Below, piece by piece: positions 1 to 5,553 of a stretch of 7,820 nucleotides of DNA (within the stretch, counting starts at the first letter, position 1; each line of letters starts with the position of its first letter). The stretch is from Lactobacillus delbrueckii. GTDB lineage: Bacteria > Bacillota > Bacilli > Lactobacillales > Lactobacillaceae. Under the pieces are notes generated by a model. The model worked only from the letters and a program-made list of their open reading frames with translations, had not been told where the DNA came from and searched no databases. The stretch is taken from contig SFHY01000057.1 in assembly GCA_004556255.1 (NCBI GenBank), forward strand, positions 1 through 7,820, read 5' to 3'. The translations under genes were made by a program, and so were the position numbers.

Positions 1-86
1 AAGAAGTTGACGATGGCGTCCCAGAGCTTCTGCAGGGCGTTGCGGTTTTCGCTGGTGTTTAGCTTGGCAAAATCCAGCCCCGTAGT
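1..86 (-). CDS. Edge of an unidentified reading frame, runs off the window
   Basis: On the minus strand one frame is open from base 86 down to base 1, just after a stop (TAA, 87-89) that lies in the last repeat unit. From about base 59 the codons are almost all C- or G-ending (AAC ACC AGC GAA AAC CGC AAC GCC CTG CAG), as in the real genes of this window, and encode NTSENRNALQKLWDAIVNFF. The opposite strand in the same place uses much less typical codons. No ATG, GTG or TTG start and no ribosome binding site is visible; only CTG codons occur in frame. The gene may therefore have lost its true 5' end to the neighbouring repeat array, or be a remnant. The product is not recognised. Confidence is low because only about 20 residues can be read. 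Confidence 0.3.
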
Positions 87-438
87 TTACGTAGCCAAAC
101 CGTAAAGCGCAAAATTCTGCCCCATAGTTTACGTAACCAAGCCGTAAATCGCAAAATTCTGCCCCGTAGTTTACGTAGCCAAACCGTAAATCGCAAAATT
201 CTGCCCCGTAGTTTACGTAGACAAGCCGTAAATCGCAAAATTCTGCCCCGTAGTTTACGTAGCCAAGCCGTAAATCGCAAAATCCAGCCCCGTAGTTTAC
301 GTAGCCAAACCGTAAATCGCAAAATCCAGCCCCGTAGTTTACGTAGCCAAACCGTAAATCGCAAAATTCTGCCCCGTAGTTTACGTAGCCAAGCCGTAAA
401 GCGCAAAATTCTGCCCCGTAGTTTACGTAGCCAAACCA
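67..438. repeat. Tandem array of a 42-bp repeat, eight full units plus partial ends
   Basis: Full units begin at 77, 119, 161, 203, 245, 287, 329 and 371, exactly 42 bp apart. A partial ninth unit runs from 413 to about 438, and the tail of a unit is seen at 67-76. Units start GCCCCGTAGTTTACGTAGCC and end in CGCAAAATTCT or CGCAAAATCCA. They differ at only a few places: G/A in CCCCRTAG, GCC/ACC/ACA after TACGTA, AAAC/AAGC, AAATCG/AAAGCG, and TTCT/TCCA. Every full unit keeps an inverted repeat TTTACG-9 nt-CGTAAA with both arms unchanged, while the 9-nt spacer varies. There are no unique spacers, so this is a minisatellite-like array and not a CRISPR. Because 42 is divisible by three, the minus strand stays open for 126 codons (14-residue period WLRKLRGRILRFTV), which I treat as a by-product. 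Function unknown. Confidence 0.95.
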
Positions 439-504
439 TAATAGTTGCTGTTTACATCTGCTGGTCTTTTGTGCATTAAGTCATCACAAATGCTTTTTCT
501 ATTT

Positions 505-1251
505 CTACATCTGGTCCATGTACTTGTTGAGCAGGCCGTCGACAAAGTTATTGCCGGCGCTGTTAGCGTGGCCCTTGACCCATTCAAATTCCGGCTGGGC
601 AAACTTGGCTATTTCCTTGGCAATCTCCTGCCAGAGCTGGCGGTTGGCAACGGGTGACCCGTCCGCCTTCTTCCAGCCCCGTCTCTGCCAGCCCTTGATC
701 CAGGCCGGACCCTGGTCGCTATCGCTAACGGCCTTGATGACATACTGGGAGTCTAAAGAGAACAAGAGGGGCTGGTCATTTAAGCCCAGTTCTTCCAGCT
801 TCTTCAGACTTTCCAAAAAAGCGGTCATTTCCATTTCGTTGTTGGTGGCCCCAAAACGGCCGCCGCTGGCGGACAGCTTCTGGCCGCCATATTCGATCAA
901 ATAAGCCCAGGCCGCCTTGTCGTCTGCCTGCACGTGCCCGCCCTTGTGGGTCCCGTTGTTCCGGCAGCCCCCGTCGGTAAAAATATGGGCGGCGTACTTC
1001 GAACTTGCCGCAAATTCTTTTTTGCTTCCGCCCTGTCTGACCTTGGCGATCGCGGCCTGCAGCTTGTCCTCTGCCCCCTGCAGGGACTTGAGGGCATCTT
1101 CCGGGTCCATTTGCTGGTAGTCCAGGGCCTCCATTATATTGCTAAAGGACTTGTATTCTGCCCCGGGAAAGCCTTTGACCTGCTCCTCTGCTTCAGGCCA
1201 GCTGTGGTAGATCCCTGGCTGGTAGCCTTTTTTAACAACGTAGAATTTCAT
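505..1251 (-). CDS. rnhA: Ribonuclease H with N-terminal viroplasmin-like domain
   Basis: Cytoplasmic endonuclease that cuts the RNA strand of RNA/DNA hybrids, such as R-loops and primers. The 248-residue product starts KFYVVKKGYQPGIYHSW, the hybrid-binding domain shared with caulimovirus viroplasmin and RNase HI N-termini (about residues 2-45). A linker follows, then an RNase H fold (about 88-246). The catalytic set is complete: D93 in FTDGG, E141 in NNEMEM, D167 in LDSQYV, H228 in WVKGHA and D238 in NNFVDG. I chose the ATG at 1249-1251 because AGGGAG lies just upstream and the family N-terminus begins here; an upstream in-frame ATG at 1296 would add 15 unrelated residues (MLCKHHTILAEEREQ). 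The gene is divergent from the hydrolase operon. No convincing promoter of its own and no strong terminator are seen between its stop and the repeat array. The two-domain form is common in Firmicutes and is not a sign of a virus. Confidence 0.95.
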   Translation of the reverse strand: MKFYVVKKGYQPGIYHSWPEAEEQVKGFPGAEYKSFSNIMEALDYQQMDPEDALKSLQGAEDKLQAAIAKVRQGGSKKEFAASSKYAAHIFTDGGCRNNGTHKGGHVQADDKAAWAYLIEYGGQKLSASGGRFGATNNEMEMTAFLESLKKLEELGLNDQPLLFSLDSQYVIKAVSDSDQGPAWIKGWQRRGWKKADGSPVANRQLWQEIAKEIAKFAQPEFEWVKGHANSAGNNFVDGLLNKYMDQM

Positions 1252-1254
1252 CTG

Positions 1255-1260
1255 CTCCCT
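1255..1260 (-). promoter_or_regulatory. Ribosome binding site fixing the RNase H start
   Basis: On the minus strand AGGGAG ends three bases before the ATG at 1251-1249, giving GAGGGAGCAG-ATG. It is the purine-rich site that favours this start over the longer frame beginning at 1296, which lacks one of similar quality. Confidence 0.6.
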
Positions 1261-1274
1261 CTCTTCTGCTAAAA

Positions 1275-1283
1275 TGGTATGAT
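1275..1283 (+). promoter_or_regulatory. Extended -10 promoter for the hydrolase-cls operon
   Basis: TGG followed by TATGAT (1278-1283) makes an extended -10 element (TGn plus a 5/6 match to TATAAT), about 40 bases before the GTG start. No good -35 hexamer lies 16-18 bases upstream, which extended -10 promoters tolerate. It sits in the short gap between the two divergent genes, so it could also affect RNase H expression. Prediction only. Confidence 0.45.
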
Positions 1284-1307
1284 GTTTACAAAGCAATTGT
1301 ATCAGAG

Positions 1308-1315
1308 AAAGGAGG
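1308..1315 (+). promoter_or_regulatory. Strong ribosome binding site for a GTG start
   Basis: AAAGGAGG lies seven bases before the GTG at 1323. It is a near-perfect anti-16S match and is the main reason for accepting GTG as the start of the hydrolase. Confidence 0.8.
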
Positions 1316-1322
1316 GGCGACT

Positions 1323-2267
1323 GTGCTCTTTTTTAATTCTAAAAAGTATGCTGAAGAAACTGAAAAAAAGCGCGGTAAAAATCCCGACCCCCGGGACCAC
1401 TCCCTGGCCATGATGTTCTTCTTGGGCATCCTGGCAACCTTTCCGCCTTTCCGGCTCTTTCTGAAGCTGCGGGGCAAGCGGGTCAGCGACCTGGCTGAAA
1501 ACCAGGCCAGCGACTCTGACCAGGTCCCGATCATCTACGTCCACGGCTTCCGCGGCGGGGACTACACCACCAAAGTAATGGTCGAAGACGCCCTCAAGCA
1601 AAAAGGGGACCCCCGCTTTTTGAAAGTCGAGGCTGACTTGACCGGCCGGATCAAGCTGACCGGCTGCTATACCGGCGACAAGCAGCCCATCATCCAATTA
1701 GCCTTTAAGGACCGGATCGCCGGCTACCAGGGTATCAACTACTATCTCAGCTTCATCCTGCCTTTTCTGAGCAAAAAATACGGCTTTACCCGCTACAGCG
1801 CCGTGGCCCACTCCCTGGGCTCGCCCTGCGTGGTCGCTACGGAAATGCGCTATGCCAAGCGGAAAAACTTCCCCCACCTGGCCAGCTGCGCTTTGATCGC
1901 CGGCCCCTTCAACGGGGTCATGTACCTGGGCGACATCCCCAATGTCAACCGCCTGACGGAAAGCGGCCGGCCCAGCATGATGACCCCGCACTATTCCTAC
2001 ATGCTCCGCCACCGGCGGGACTTCAGCCCCAGCATCCGAGTTTTGAACATCTACGGCAACGTCCTGGACACGACCAATTCCGACCGCTTCATCTCCGTGG
2101 TTTCCGCCAAAAGCATCCGCTATATCCTGGCCCCGGACGCGGTCTACTACCAGGAAGTCGAGGTCCGCGGTGAAAATGCCGAGCACTCGCAGATGCATGA
2201 CGAGCCCTTCGTCATCGGCATCCTGGACCGTTTTTTAGGCTTAGATAAAATCAAGAAAGGACTTTAA
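1323..2267 (+). CDS. Alpha/beta hydrolase, DUF915-like, membrane-anchored
   Basis: The 314-residue protein resembles the DUF915 alpha/beta hydrolase family common in lactobacilli; the natural substrate is unknown. The N-terminus is charged, followed by one hydrophobic segment (about residues 28-47, LAMMFFLGILATFPPFRLFL) that probably anchors it in the membrane. The hydrolase core follows: YVHGFRGG (72-79) for the oxyanion hole, the nucleophile elbow AHSLG (162-166) with Ser164, an acid candidate Asp254 (or Asp249) in GNVLDTTNSDRF, and a C-terminal His292 (or His288) in AEHSQMHDEPF. The elbow has Ala where the usual GxSxG has its first Gly. The start is GTG, supported by AAAGGAGG seven bases upstream; no better start is in frame. 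The stop is one base before the cls start, so the two are co-transcribed and perhaps translationally coupled. Pairing with cls hints at a lipid substrate, but that is inference. Confidence 0.85.
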   Translation: MLFFNSKKYAEETEKKRGKNPDPRDHSLAMMFFLGILATFPPFRLFLKLRGKRVSDLAENQASDSDQVPIIYVHGFRGGDYTTKVMVEDALKQKGDPRFLKVEADLTGRIKLTGCYTGDKQPIIQLAFKDRIAGYQGINYYLSFILPFLSKKYGFTRYSAVAHSLGSPCVVATEMRYAKRKNFPHLASCALIAGPFNGVMYLGDIPNVNRLTESGRPSMMTPHYSYMLRHRRDFSPSIRVLNIYGNVLDTTNSDRFISVVSAKSIRYILAPDAVYYQEVEVRGENAEHSQMHDEPFVIGILDRFLGLDKIKKGL

Positions 2268-2268
2268 A

Positions 2269-3732
2269 GTGACTGCCATCTCTTGGATCGATATTTGGCA
2301 CATCATCTTCTTCGCTAACGCCATCCTGGCCCTCTGGACCGTCTTCCACAGAAAGCGGTCCGTGGCCACCTCCTGGGCCTGGCTGATCGTCTTGATCATC
2401 CTGCCCGTGGTCGGCTTCATCATCTACGGCTTCGTCGGCCGGGGGATTTCCCAGGAAAACCTTTTTGCCATCAACCGGCAAAAGCACATCGGCCTCTCCA
2501 ACGTGCAAAAAATGATCACCGAGGCCCCGGCGAAAATTGACCAAAGCGACACCTCCCCCAGCGCCCACATCTTGGTCAAGTACCTGGACAAGGACCAGGA
2601 GTCGCCCATTACCAAAAACAACAAGCTCAAGCTTTACACCGACGGGCATGCCAAGTTCCGAGACCTTTTCGCCGACATCAGCCAGGCTAAATCCAGCATC
2701 AACGTTGAATACTACACAATCTATAACGACGCCATCGGCAACGAATTCCTCAAGCTTTTGATCCAAAAAGCCAAGCAGGGGGTCCAGGTCCGGGTCCTCT
2801 ACGATGCCTGGGGATCATTCGGAGCCTCCAAGAGCTGGTTCAACCAGCTGACTGAAGCCGGCGGGGACGTTTTGCCCTTCATCACCTCAAGAAACATGAT
2901 TTCCCGGAACCGGATCAACTACCACCTCCACCGGAAGATCGTGGTCATTGACGGGGTCATCTCCTGGACCGGGGGCTTCAATGTCGGCGACCAGTACTTA
3001 GGCCGGAAGAAAAAATTCGGCTACTGGCGGGACACCCACCTCCGCCTGGTCGGGTCAGCCTCCCTGCTTTTGCAGGAACGATTCGTGATGGACTGGAACG
3101 CTTCCGCCGTCAAGGAAGAAGAGCTGATCAGCTTTGACGAGAAGCTCTTCCCTGACCTGGATGAAAATGACATCTCCAAGGGCGACATGGCCGTCCAGGT
3201 CGTTTCTGACGGCCCAGACAATGACGAGCCATACATGAGAAACGGCCTGGTCCGCTTGATGATGCTGGCCAGAAATCGGGTCTGGATCCAAACCCCTTAC
3301 TTGATTCCGGATGAAGCCATGATTGCCGCCTGGCAAATCCTGGCCAGCTCGGGGGTTGACCTGCGGATCATGATCCCCTGCATGCCGGACCACCCCTTCA
3401 TCTACCGGGCAACCCAGTGGTACGCCAACCAATTGGTCAAGATCGGGGTCAAGGTCTACACCTACAACAACGGCTTCATGCACGCCAAGACCATTATCGT
3501 CGACGACAAGTACGCGACTGTCGGCAGCGTCAACCAGGACTACCGGTCTTATGACTTGAACTTTGAAGATAATGTCTTCGTCTACGACCGGGCCTTTAAC
3601 AAGGAGATGTCCGACCAGTTTGAAAAAGACATGGAGCAGTCGACCCTCCTCACGCCGGAGATGATCAAGAAGCAGTCCCGCTGGCTGCGGTCCCTGCAGA
3701 ATTTCTCCCGCCTCTTGTCTCCGATTTTGTAA
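2269..3732 (+). CDS. cls: Cardiolipin synthase (phospholipase D family)
   Basis: Membrane enzyme that condenses two phosphatidylglycerol molecules into cardiolipin and glycerol. The 487 residues match the usual length of bacterial cardiolipin synthases. Two N-terminal membrane segments (about 8-26 and 34-56) are followed by two phospholipase D catalytic halves. Motif 1 is HRKIVVID (His221, Lys223, Asp228) and is followed by GGFNVGDQYLG. Motif 2 is HAKTIIVD (His405, Lys407, Asp412) and is followed by GSVNQDYRSYDLNFE. Both HxK(x4)D sets are intact, so the enzyme should be active. The start is GTG, one base after the hydrolase stop, with AGAAAGGA about eight bases upstream and inside the hydrolase coding end. 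It is the second gene of a two-gene operon that ends at the hairpin at 3789-3822. I see no sign of frameshift or transfer. Confidence 0.96.
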   Translation: MTAISWIDIWHIIFFANAILALWTVFHRKRSVATSWAWLIVLIILPVVGFIIYGFVGRGISQENLFAINRQKHIGLSNVQKMITEAPAKIDQSDTSPSAHILVKYLDKDQESPITKNNKLKLYTDGHAKFRDLFADISQAKSSINVEYYTIYNDAIGNEFLKLLIQKAKQGVQVRVLYDAWGSFGASKSWFNQLTEAGGDVLPFITSRNMISRNRINYHLHRKIVVIDGVISWTGGFNVGDQYLGRKKKFGYWRDTHLRLVGSASLLLQERFVMDWNASAVKEEELISFDEKLFPDLDENDISKGDMAVQVVSDGPDNDEPYMRNGLVRLMMLARNRVWIQTPYLIPDEAMIAAWQILASSGVDLRIMIPCMPDHPFIYRATQWYANQLVKIGVKVYTYNNGFMHAKTIIVDDKYATVGSVNQDYRSYDLNFEDNVFVYDRAFNKEMSDQFEKDMEQSTLLTPEMIKKQSRWLRSLQNFSRLLSPIL

Positions 3733-3788
3733 AAAAGAACAAGAAAACAAGAGAGAATAAAACAAGAAAACAGAAATTCAGCGCAGAT

Positions 3789-3822
3789 AAAAATGGGTTA
3801 GTCACGCGACTAACCCATTTTT
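3789..3822. terminator. Bidirectional rho-independent terminator
   Basis: A perfect 15-bp inverted repeat (AAAAATGGGTTAGTC / GACTAACCCATTTTT) with loop ACGC. The A-tract on one side and the T-tract on the other let it stop transcription from cls on the plus strand and from the membrane-protein gene on the minus strand. Bases 3810-3822 are also the last codons and stop of the minus-strand gene. Confidence 0.93.
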
Positions 3823-4289
3823 CTTACGTCAATATTTACCCCGCGTTCCAGGCGCTGCATCAAGAAAGAGACCACATCGCTGGCCTGCTTGTTGAAGCGG
3901 AGGTAGTAGATTTGGTGGCGGCTGGTTTCCAGGGCCGCGATCGACAGGTCGCCCACTTCCGGCGGCGCCGCGGTCAGGATCACCTGGCTGATTTCGCTGT
4001 ATTTCAAAGTCCGGCGGAAGTAGCCGCTCAAAACCACCCGCTTATCAGCAAAGCCCGACGTGGCTTCCAGGATCCCCGTCAAAATGAAGAGGGCCAGGAA
4101 GACGACGAAGCCGGGAGTTCCCAGGTCCAGGTAGCCCCAGCTGGCCCCCAGCCAGACCAATAGGATCGGCATGACCACCGCCGTCATCCGCCAGCGGGCC
4201 CGCAGGATCACCGTGGCCTGGCTGTACCAGCTGTAGCCGGCATAGGCCGCTAGCAGGGTGTCGACGACCAAGTAAAATAACGTGTCCAT
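3810..4289 (-). CDS. Small membrane protein with cytoplasmic C-terminal domain, unknown function
   Basis: I do not recognise the family with certainty. The 159-residue product has three hydrophobic segments (about 4-22, 35-53 and 58-76). After them comes a soluble part (about 80-155) containing RVVLSGYFRRTLKYSEISQVIL, then a short beta-rich region and a helix (SDVVSFLMQRLER). This pattern, 'strand, YSEI, strand, ... helix', resembles the small bacterial membrane proteins with a PH-like C-terminal domain, which is a guess by shape. The ATG at 4289 is preceded by GAGGTGAATCC on the minus strand, a good ribosome binding site, and by an extended -10 promoter. It is monocistronic, convergent with cls and divergent from the sirtuin. 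Its last codons and TAG stop lie inside the shared terminator stem. Confidence 0.8.
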   Translation of the reverse strand: MDTLFYLVVDTLLAAYAGYSWYSQATVILRARWRMTAVVMPILLVWLGASWGYLDLGTPGFVVFLALFILTGILEATSGFADKRVVLSGYFRRTLKYSEISQVILTAAPPEVGDLSIAALETSRHQIYYLRFNKQASDVVSFLMQRLERGVNIDVRKMG

Positions 4290-4328
4290 GGATTCACCTC
4301 AAATATAATATCTTCTGCAACTAGTAGC

Positions 4329-4357
4329 TTAATTATAGCAAACCAAGCGCTTATAAT
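4329..4357 (+). promoter_or_regulatory. Promoter of the sirtuin gene
   Basis: A perfect TATAAT at 4352-4357 with a weak -35 TTAATT at 4329-4334, 17 bases apart. Predicted transcript start is near 4364, leaving a leader of about 40 bases that begins with a small GC hairpin (AGGC-ATCA-GCCT, 4367-4378) and a T-run. Confidence 0.6.
4332..4340 (-). promoter_or_regulatory. Extended -10 promoter for the membrane-protein gene
   Basis: On the minus strand the sequence TTTGCTATAAT contains a perfect TATAAT (4337 down to 4332) preceded by TGC, an extended -10. No clear -35 hexamer is present. It lies about 45 bases before the ATG at 4289 and overlaps the proposed -35 of the sirtuin promoter. Confidence 0.6.
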
Positions 4358-4404
4358 AGAATTAAAAGGCATCAGCCTGTTTTTTCTTAAGAAAGAGGCA
4401 AAAA

Positions 4405-5103
4405 ATGGATCAAGCAAAACTTGCGGAATTTAAAGTAGACCTGAAAAGCGCCAAGCACCCCGTCTTTTTGACCGGGGCAGGCGTATCAACCCACTCCGGC
4501 ATCCCCGACTACCGGTCCAAGACTGGCATCTACAACGGGGTCAGTGAGCCCCCGGAAGTCATCTTGAGCGAGGAGACCCTCTATGACCGGCCCCAGCTTT
4601 TTTACGACTTCGTCATGCAAAACATGTACTTCCCGGAGGCCAAGCCAAATCTGATCCACGAAAAGATCGCGGCCATCTGCAATGAAAAAGGGGCCCTCAT
4701 CACCCAGAACATCGACACCCTGGACCGGCAGGCCGGCAACCAGCACGTGACCGAATTTCACGGCAACCTCTACGACATCTACTGCTCCAAGTGCAAGCAA
4801 AAGGTCAGCTATGAGGATTACGCCAAGGGCTACAAGCACGAGTGCGGCGGGATCATCCGGCCCGGCATCGTCCTTTACGGGGAAGGGATCAACCCGGCCA
4901 ATGTCAACCAGTCCATCCTGGAAATGCGGCAAAGCGACCTGGTCGTGATCGTCGGCACCAGTTTCGTTGTCTACCCCTTCGCCGGTCTCTTAGGCTACGC
5001 GGCAAAAGACGCCAAAATCTGGGCCGTCAACTTAACTGAGATCCCGGCACAAGGGATCAAGCAGATGACCGGTGACGCCTTGGAGGTCTTTAAGGAAGTT
5101 TAG
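4405..5103 (+). CDS. cobB: Sirtuin: NAD-dependent protein deacylase (Sir2 family)
   Basis: Cytoplasmic enzyme that removes acyl groups from protein lysines using NAD+, giving nicotinamide and O-acetyl-ADP-ribose. The 232-residue size is normal for a bacterial sirtuin. NAD-binding motifs are GAGVSTHSGIPDYR (24-37), TQNIDTLDRQAG (100-111) and GTSFVVYPF (184-192). The catalytic His119 is in EFHG. The zinc module has Cys127 and Cys130 (CSKC), but the second half reads KHECGG, with Cys147 and only His145 or another group to serve as fourth ligand. By alignment from memory with E. coli CobB (FYNAR, Tyr92/Arg95), this protein has FYDFV: the Tyr is kept (Tyr67) but the acyl-binding Arg is Val70, so deacetylation is more likely than desuccinylation. 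ATG start with AGAGG upstream. Its 3' end overlaps the convergent DUF488 gene by 14 bases and no terminator is visible. Confidence 0.95.
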   Translation: MDQAKLAEFKVDLKSAKHPVFLTGAGVSTHSGIPDYRSKTGIYNGVSEPPEVILSEETLYDRPQLFYDFVMQNMYFPEAKPNLIHEKIAAICNEKGALITQNIDTLDRQAGNQHVTEFHGNLYDIYCSKCKQKVSYEDYAKGYKHECGGIIRPGIVLYGEGINPANVNQSILEMRQSDLVVIVGTSFVVYPFAGLLGYAAKDAKIWAVNLTEIPAQGIKQMTGDALEVFKEV

Positions 5104-5461
5104 CCAGAGCTTCCTCAGCTGCTTCTTTTAAGACGACGGCCTGGTTGTGTTCTTCGTCTTTGGCTCCATATAAAAAGAGGACGTCTCCTTTTTGCAAAAG
5201 CTCTTGCAAATGCTCCACGAATGGCGGCCATTCCGGATTGGCTGCCAATTCTTCCAGGTAATCTTGGCGGAAGTCCGGGTACCGGGCCGGGTCATGCTTG
5301 AACCAGGTCCGCAAGTCCCGGCTGGGAGCCAGCTCTTTCTCCCACTCGTCTAAATTAGCGGCTTCCTTTTTGATTCCCCGGGGCCAGAGCCGGTCGACTA
5401 AGATCCGGTAGCCGGTGGGCTGCTCTTTGGCGTAGATGCGGACAGTTTTGATCGTTGACAT
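5090..5461 (-). CDS. DUF488 family protein (YeaO-like)
   Basis: The 123-residue cytoplasmic protein matches the DUF488/YeaO family by its conserved blocks: TGYRILVDRLWPRGI (about 16-30), ELAPSRDLRTWFKHDPARYPDF (about 43-64) and a C-terminal LLQKGDVLFLYGAKDEEHNQAVVLKE segment (about 87-112). The family has no settled biochemical function. Length and N-terminus are normal. The ATG at 5461 has only a poor ribosome binding site (AGAGAAAG, rather far upstream). The stop TAA at 5092-5090 falls inside the sirtuin coding region, so the two genes overlap tail to tail by 14 bases. It is divergent from the DNA glycosylase gene, and the shared gap of about 90 bases holds both promoters. Confidence 0.88.
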   Translation of the reverse strand: MSTIKTVRIYAKEQPTGYRILVDRLWPRGIKKEAANLDEWEKELAPSRDLRTWFKHDPARYPDFRQDYLEELAANPEWPPFVEHLQELLQKGDVLFLYGAKDEEHNQAVVLKEAAEEALAKLP

Positions 5462-5482
5462 AAATGCACGCTTTCTCTTAAA

Positions 5483-5504
5483 AATAGCTTCTGTTACAGC
5501 TATT
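5483..5504. promoter_or_regulatory. Inverted repeat in a divergent promoter region, possible operator
   Basis: AATAGCT (5483-5489) and AGCTATT (5498-5504) form a perfect 7-bp inverted repeat with an 8-base spacer. It touches the proposed -35 of the glycosylase promoter and lies in the leader of the DUF488 gene. It could be a repressor site or an RNA hairpin; its partner is unknown. Confidence 0.35.
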
Positions 5505-5530
5505 ACAGCTTTTACTACATTCCTTATTTT
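5503..5530 (+). promoter_or_regulatory. Possible promoter of the DNA glycosylase gene
   Basis: TTACAG (5503-5508) and TATTTT (5525-5530), 16 bases apart, are a moderate match to -35 and -10 consensus, ending 22 bases before the ATG. The -10 shares its bases with the predicted -10 of the opposite gene. Confidence 0.4.
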
Positions 5531-5553
5531 AGTTAGAAAGATTGATTAAGCAA
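5526..5553 (-). promoter_or_regulatory. Possible promoter of the DUF488 gene
   Basis: On the minus strand TTGCTT (5553-5548) and TAAAAT (5531-5526) are spaced by 16 bases. The leader to the ATG would be about 60 bases and would contain the inverted repeat AATAGCT-8 nt-AGCTATT. Prediction only. Confidence 0.45.

Noticed and set aside
67..438. CRISPR array
   Set aside because: The whole 42-bp unit repeats without unique spacers, and no cas gene is present.
67..438. Replication-origin iterons
   Set aside because: Unit length and spacing are longer than usual for iterons, and neither DnaA boxes nor a replication gene is seen beside them.
59..439. 126-codon minus-strand protein of 14-residue cationic repeats
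   Set aside because: It is open only because the 42-bp period is divisible by three; unit differences change residues (for example Arg to Trp) with no sign of codon selection, and there is no ribosome binding site.
466..500. Terminator after the RNase H gene (GCATT/AATGC or TTTGTG/CACAAA)
   Set aside because: Short AT-rich stems; the T-run is on the plus strand, the wrong side for the RNase H transcript.
505..1251. Viral or retroelement origin of the RNase H because of its viroplasmin domain
   Set aside because: This two-domain architecture is common in cellular Firmicutes RNase H, and no reverse transcriptase or phage gene is nearby.
1698..2766. Long minus-strand frames opposite the hydrolase and the start of cls
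   Set aside because: Valine-, aspartate- and glycine-rich shadow translations of well-supported genes, without ribosome binding sites.
3055..3765. 236-codon minus-strand frame opposite cls
   Set aside because: Shadow of C/G-ending codons in cls; its composition is unlike a real protein and cls has both intact catalytic motifs.
4367..4386. Terminator in the sirtuin leader (AGGC-ATCA-GCCT then T-run)
   Set aside because: The stem has only four solid pairs and begins a few bases after the predicted transcript start; too weak and too close to be called.
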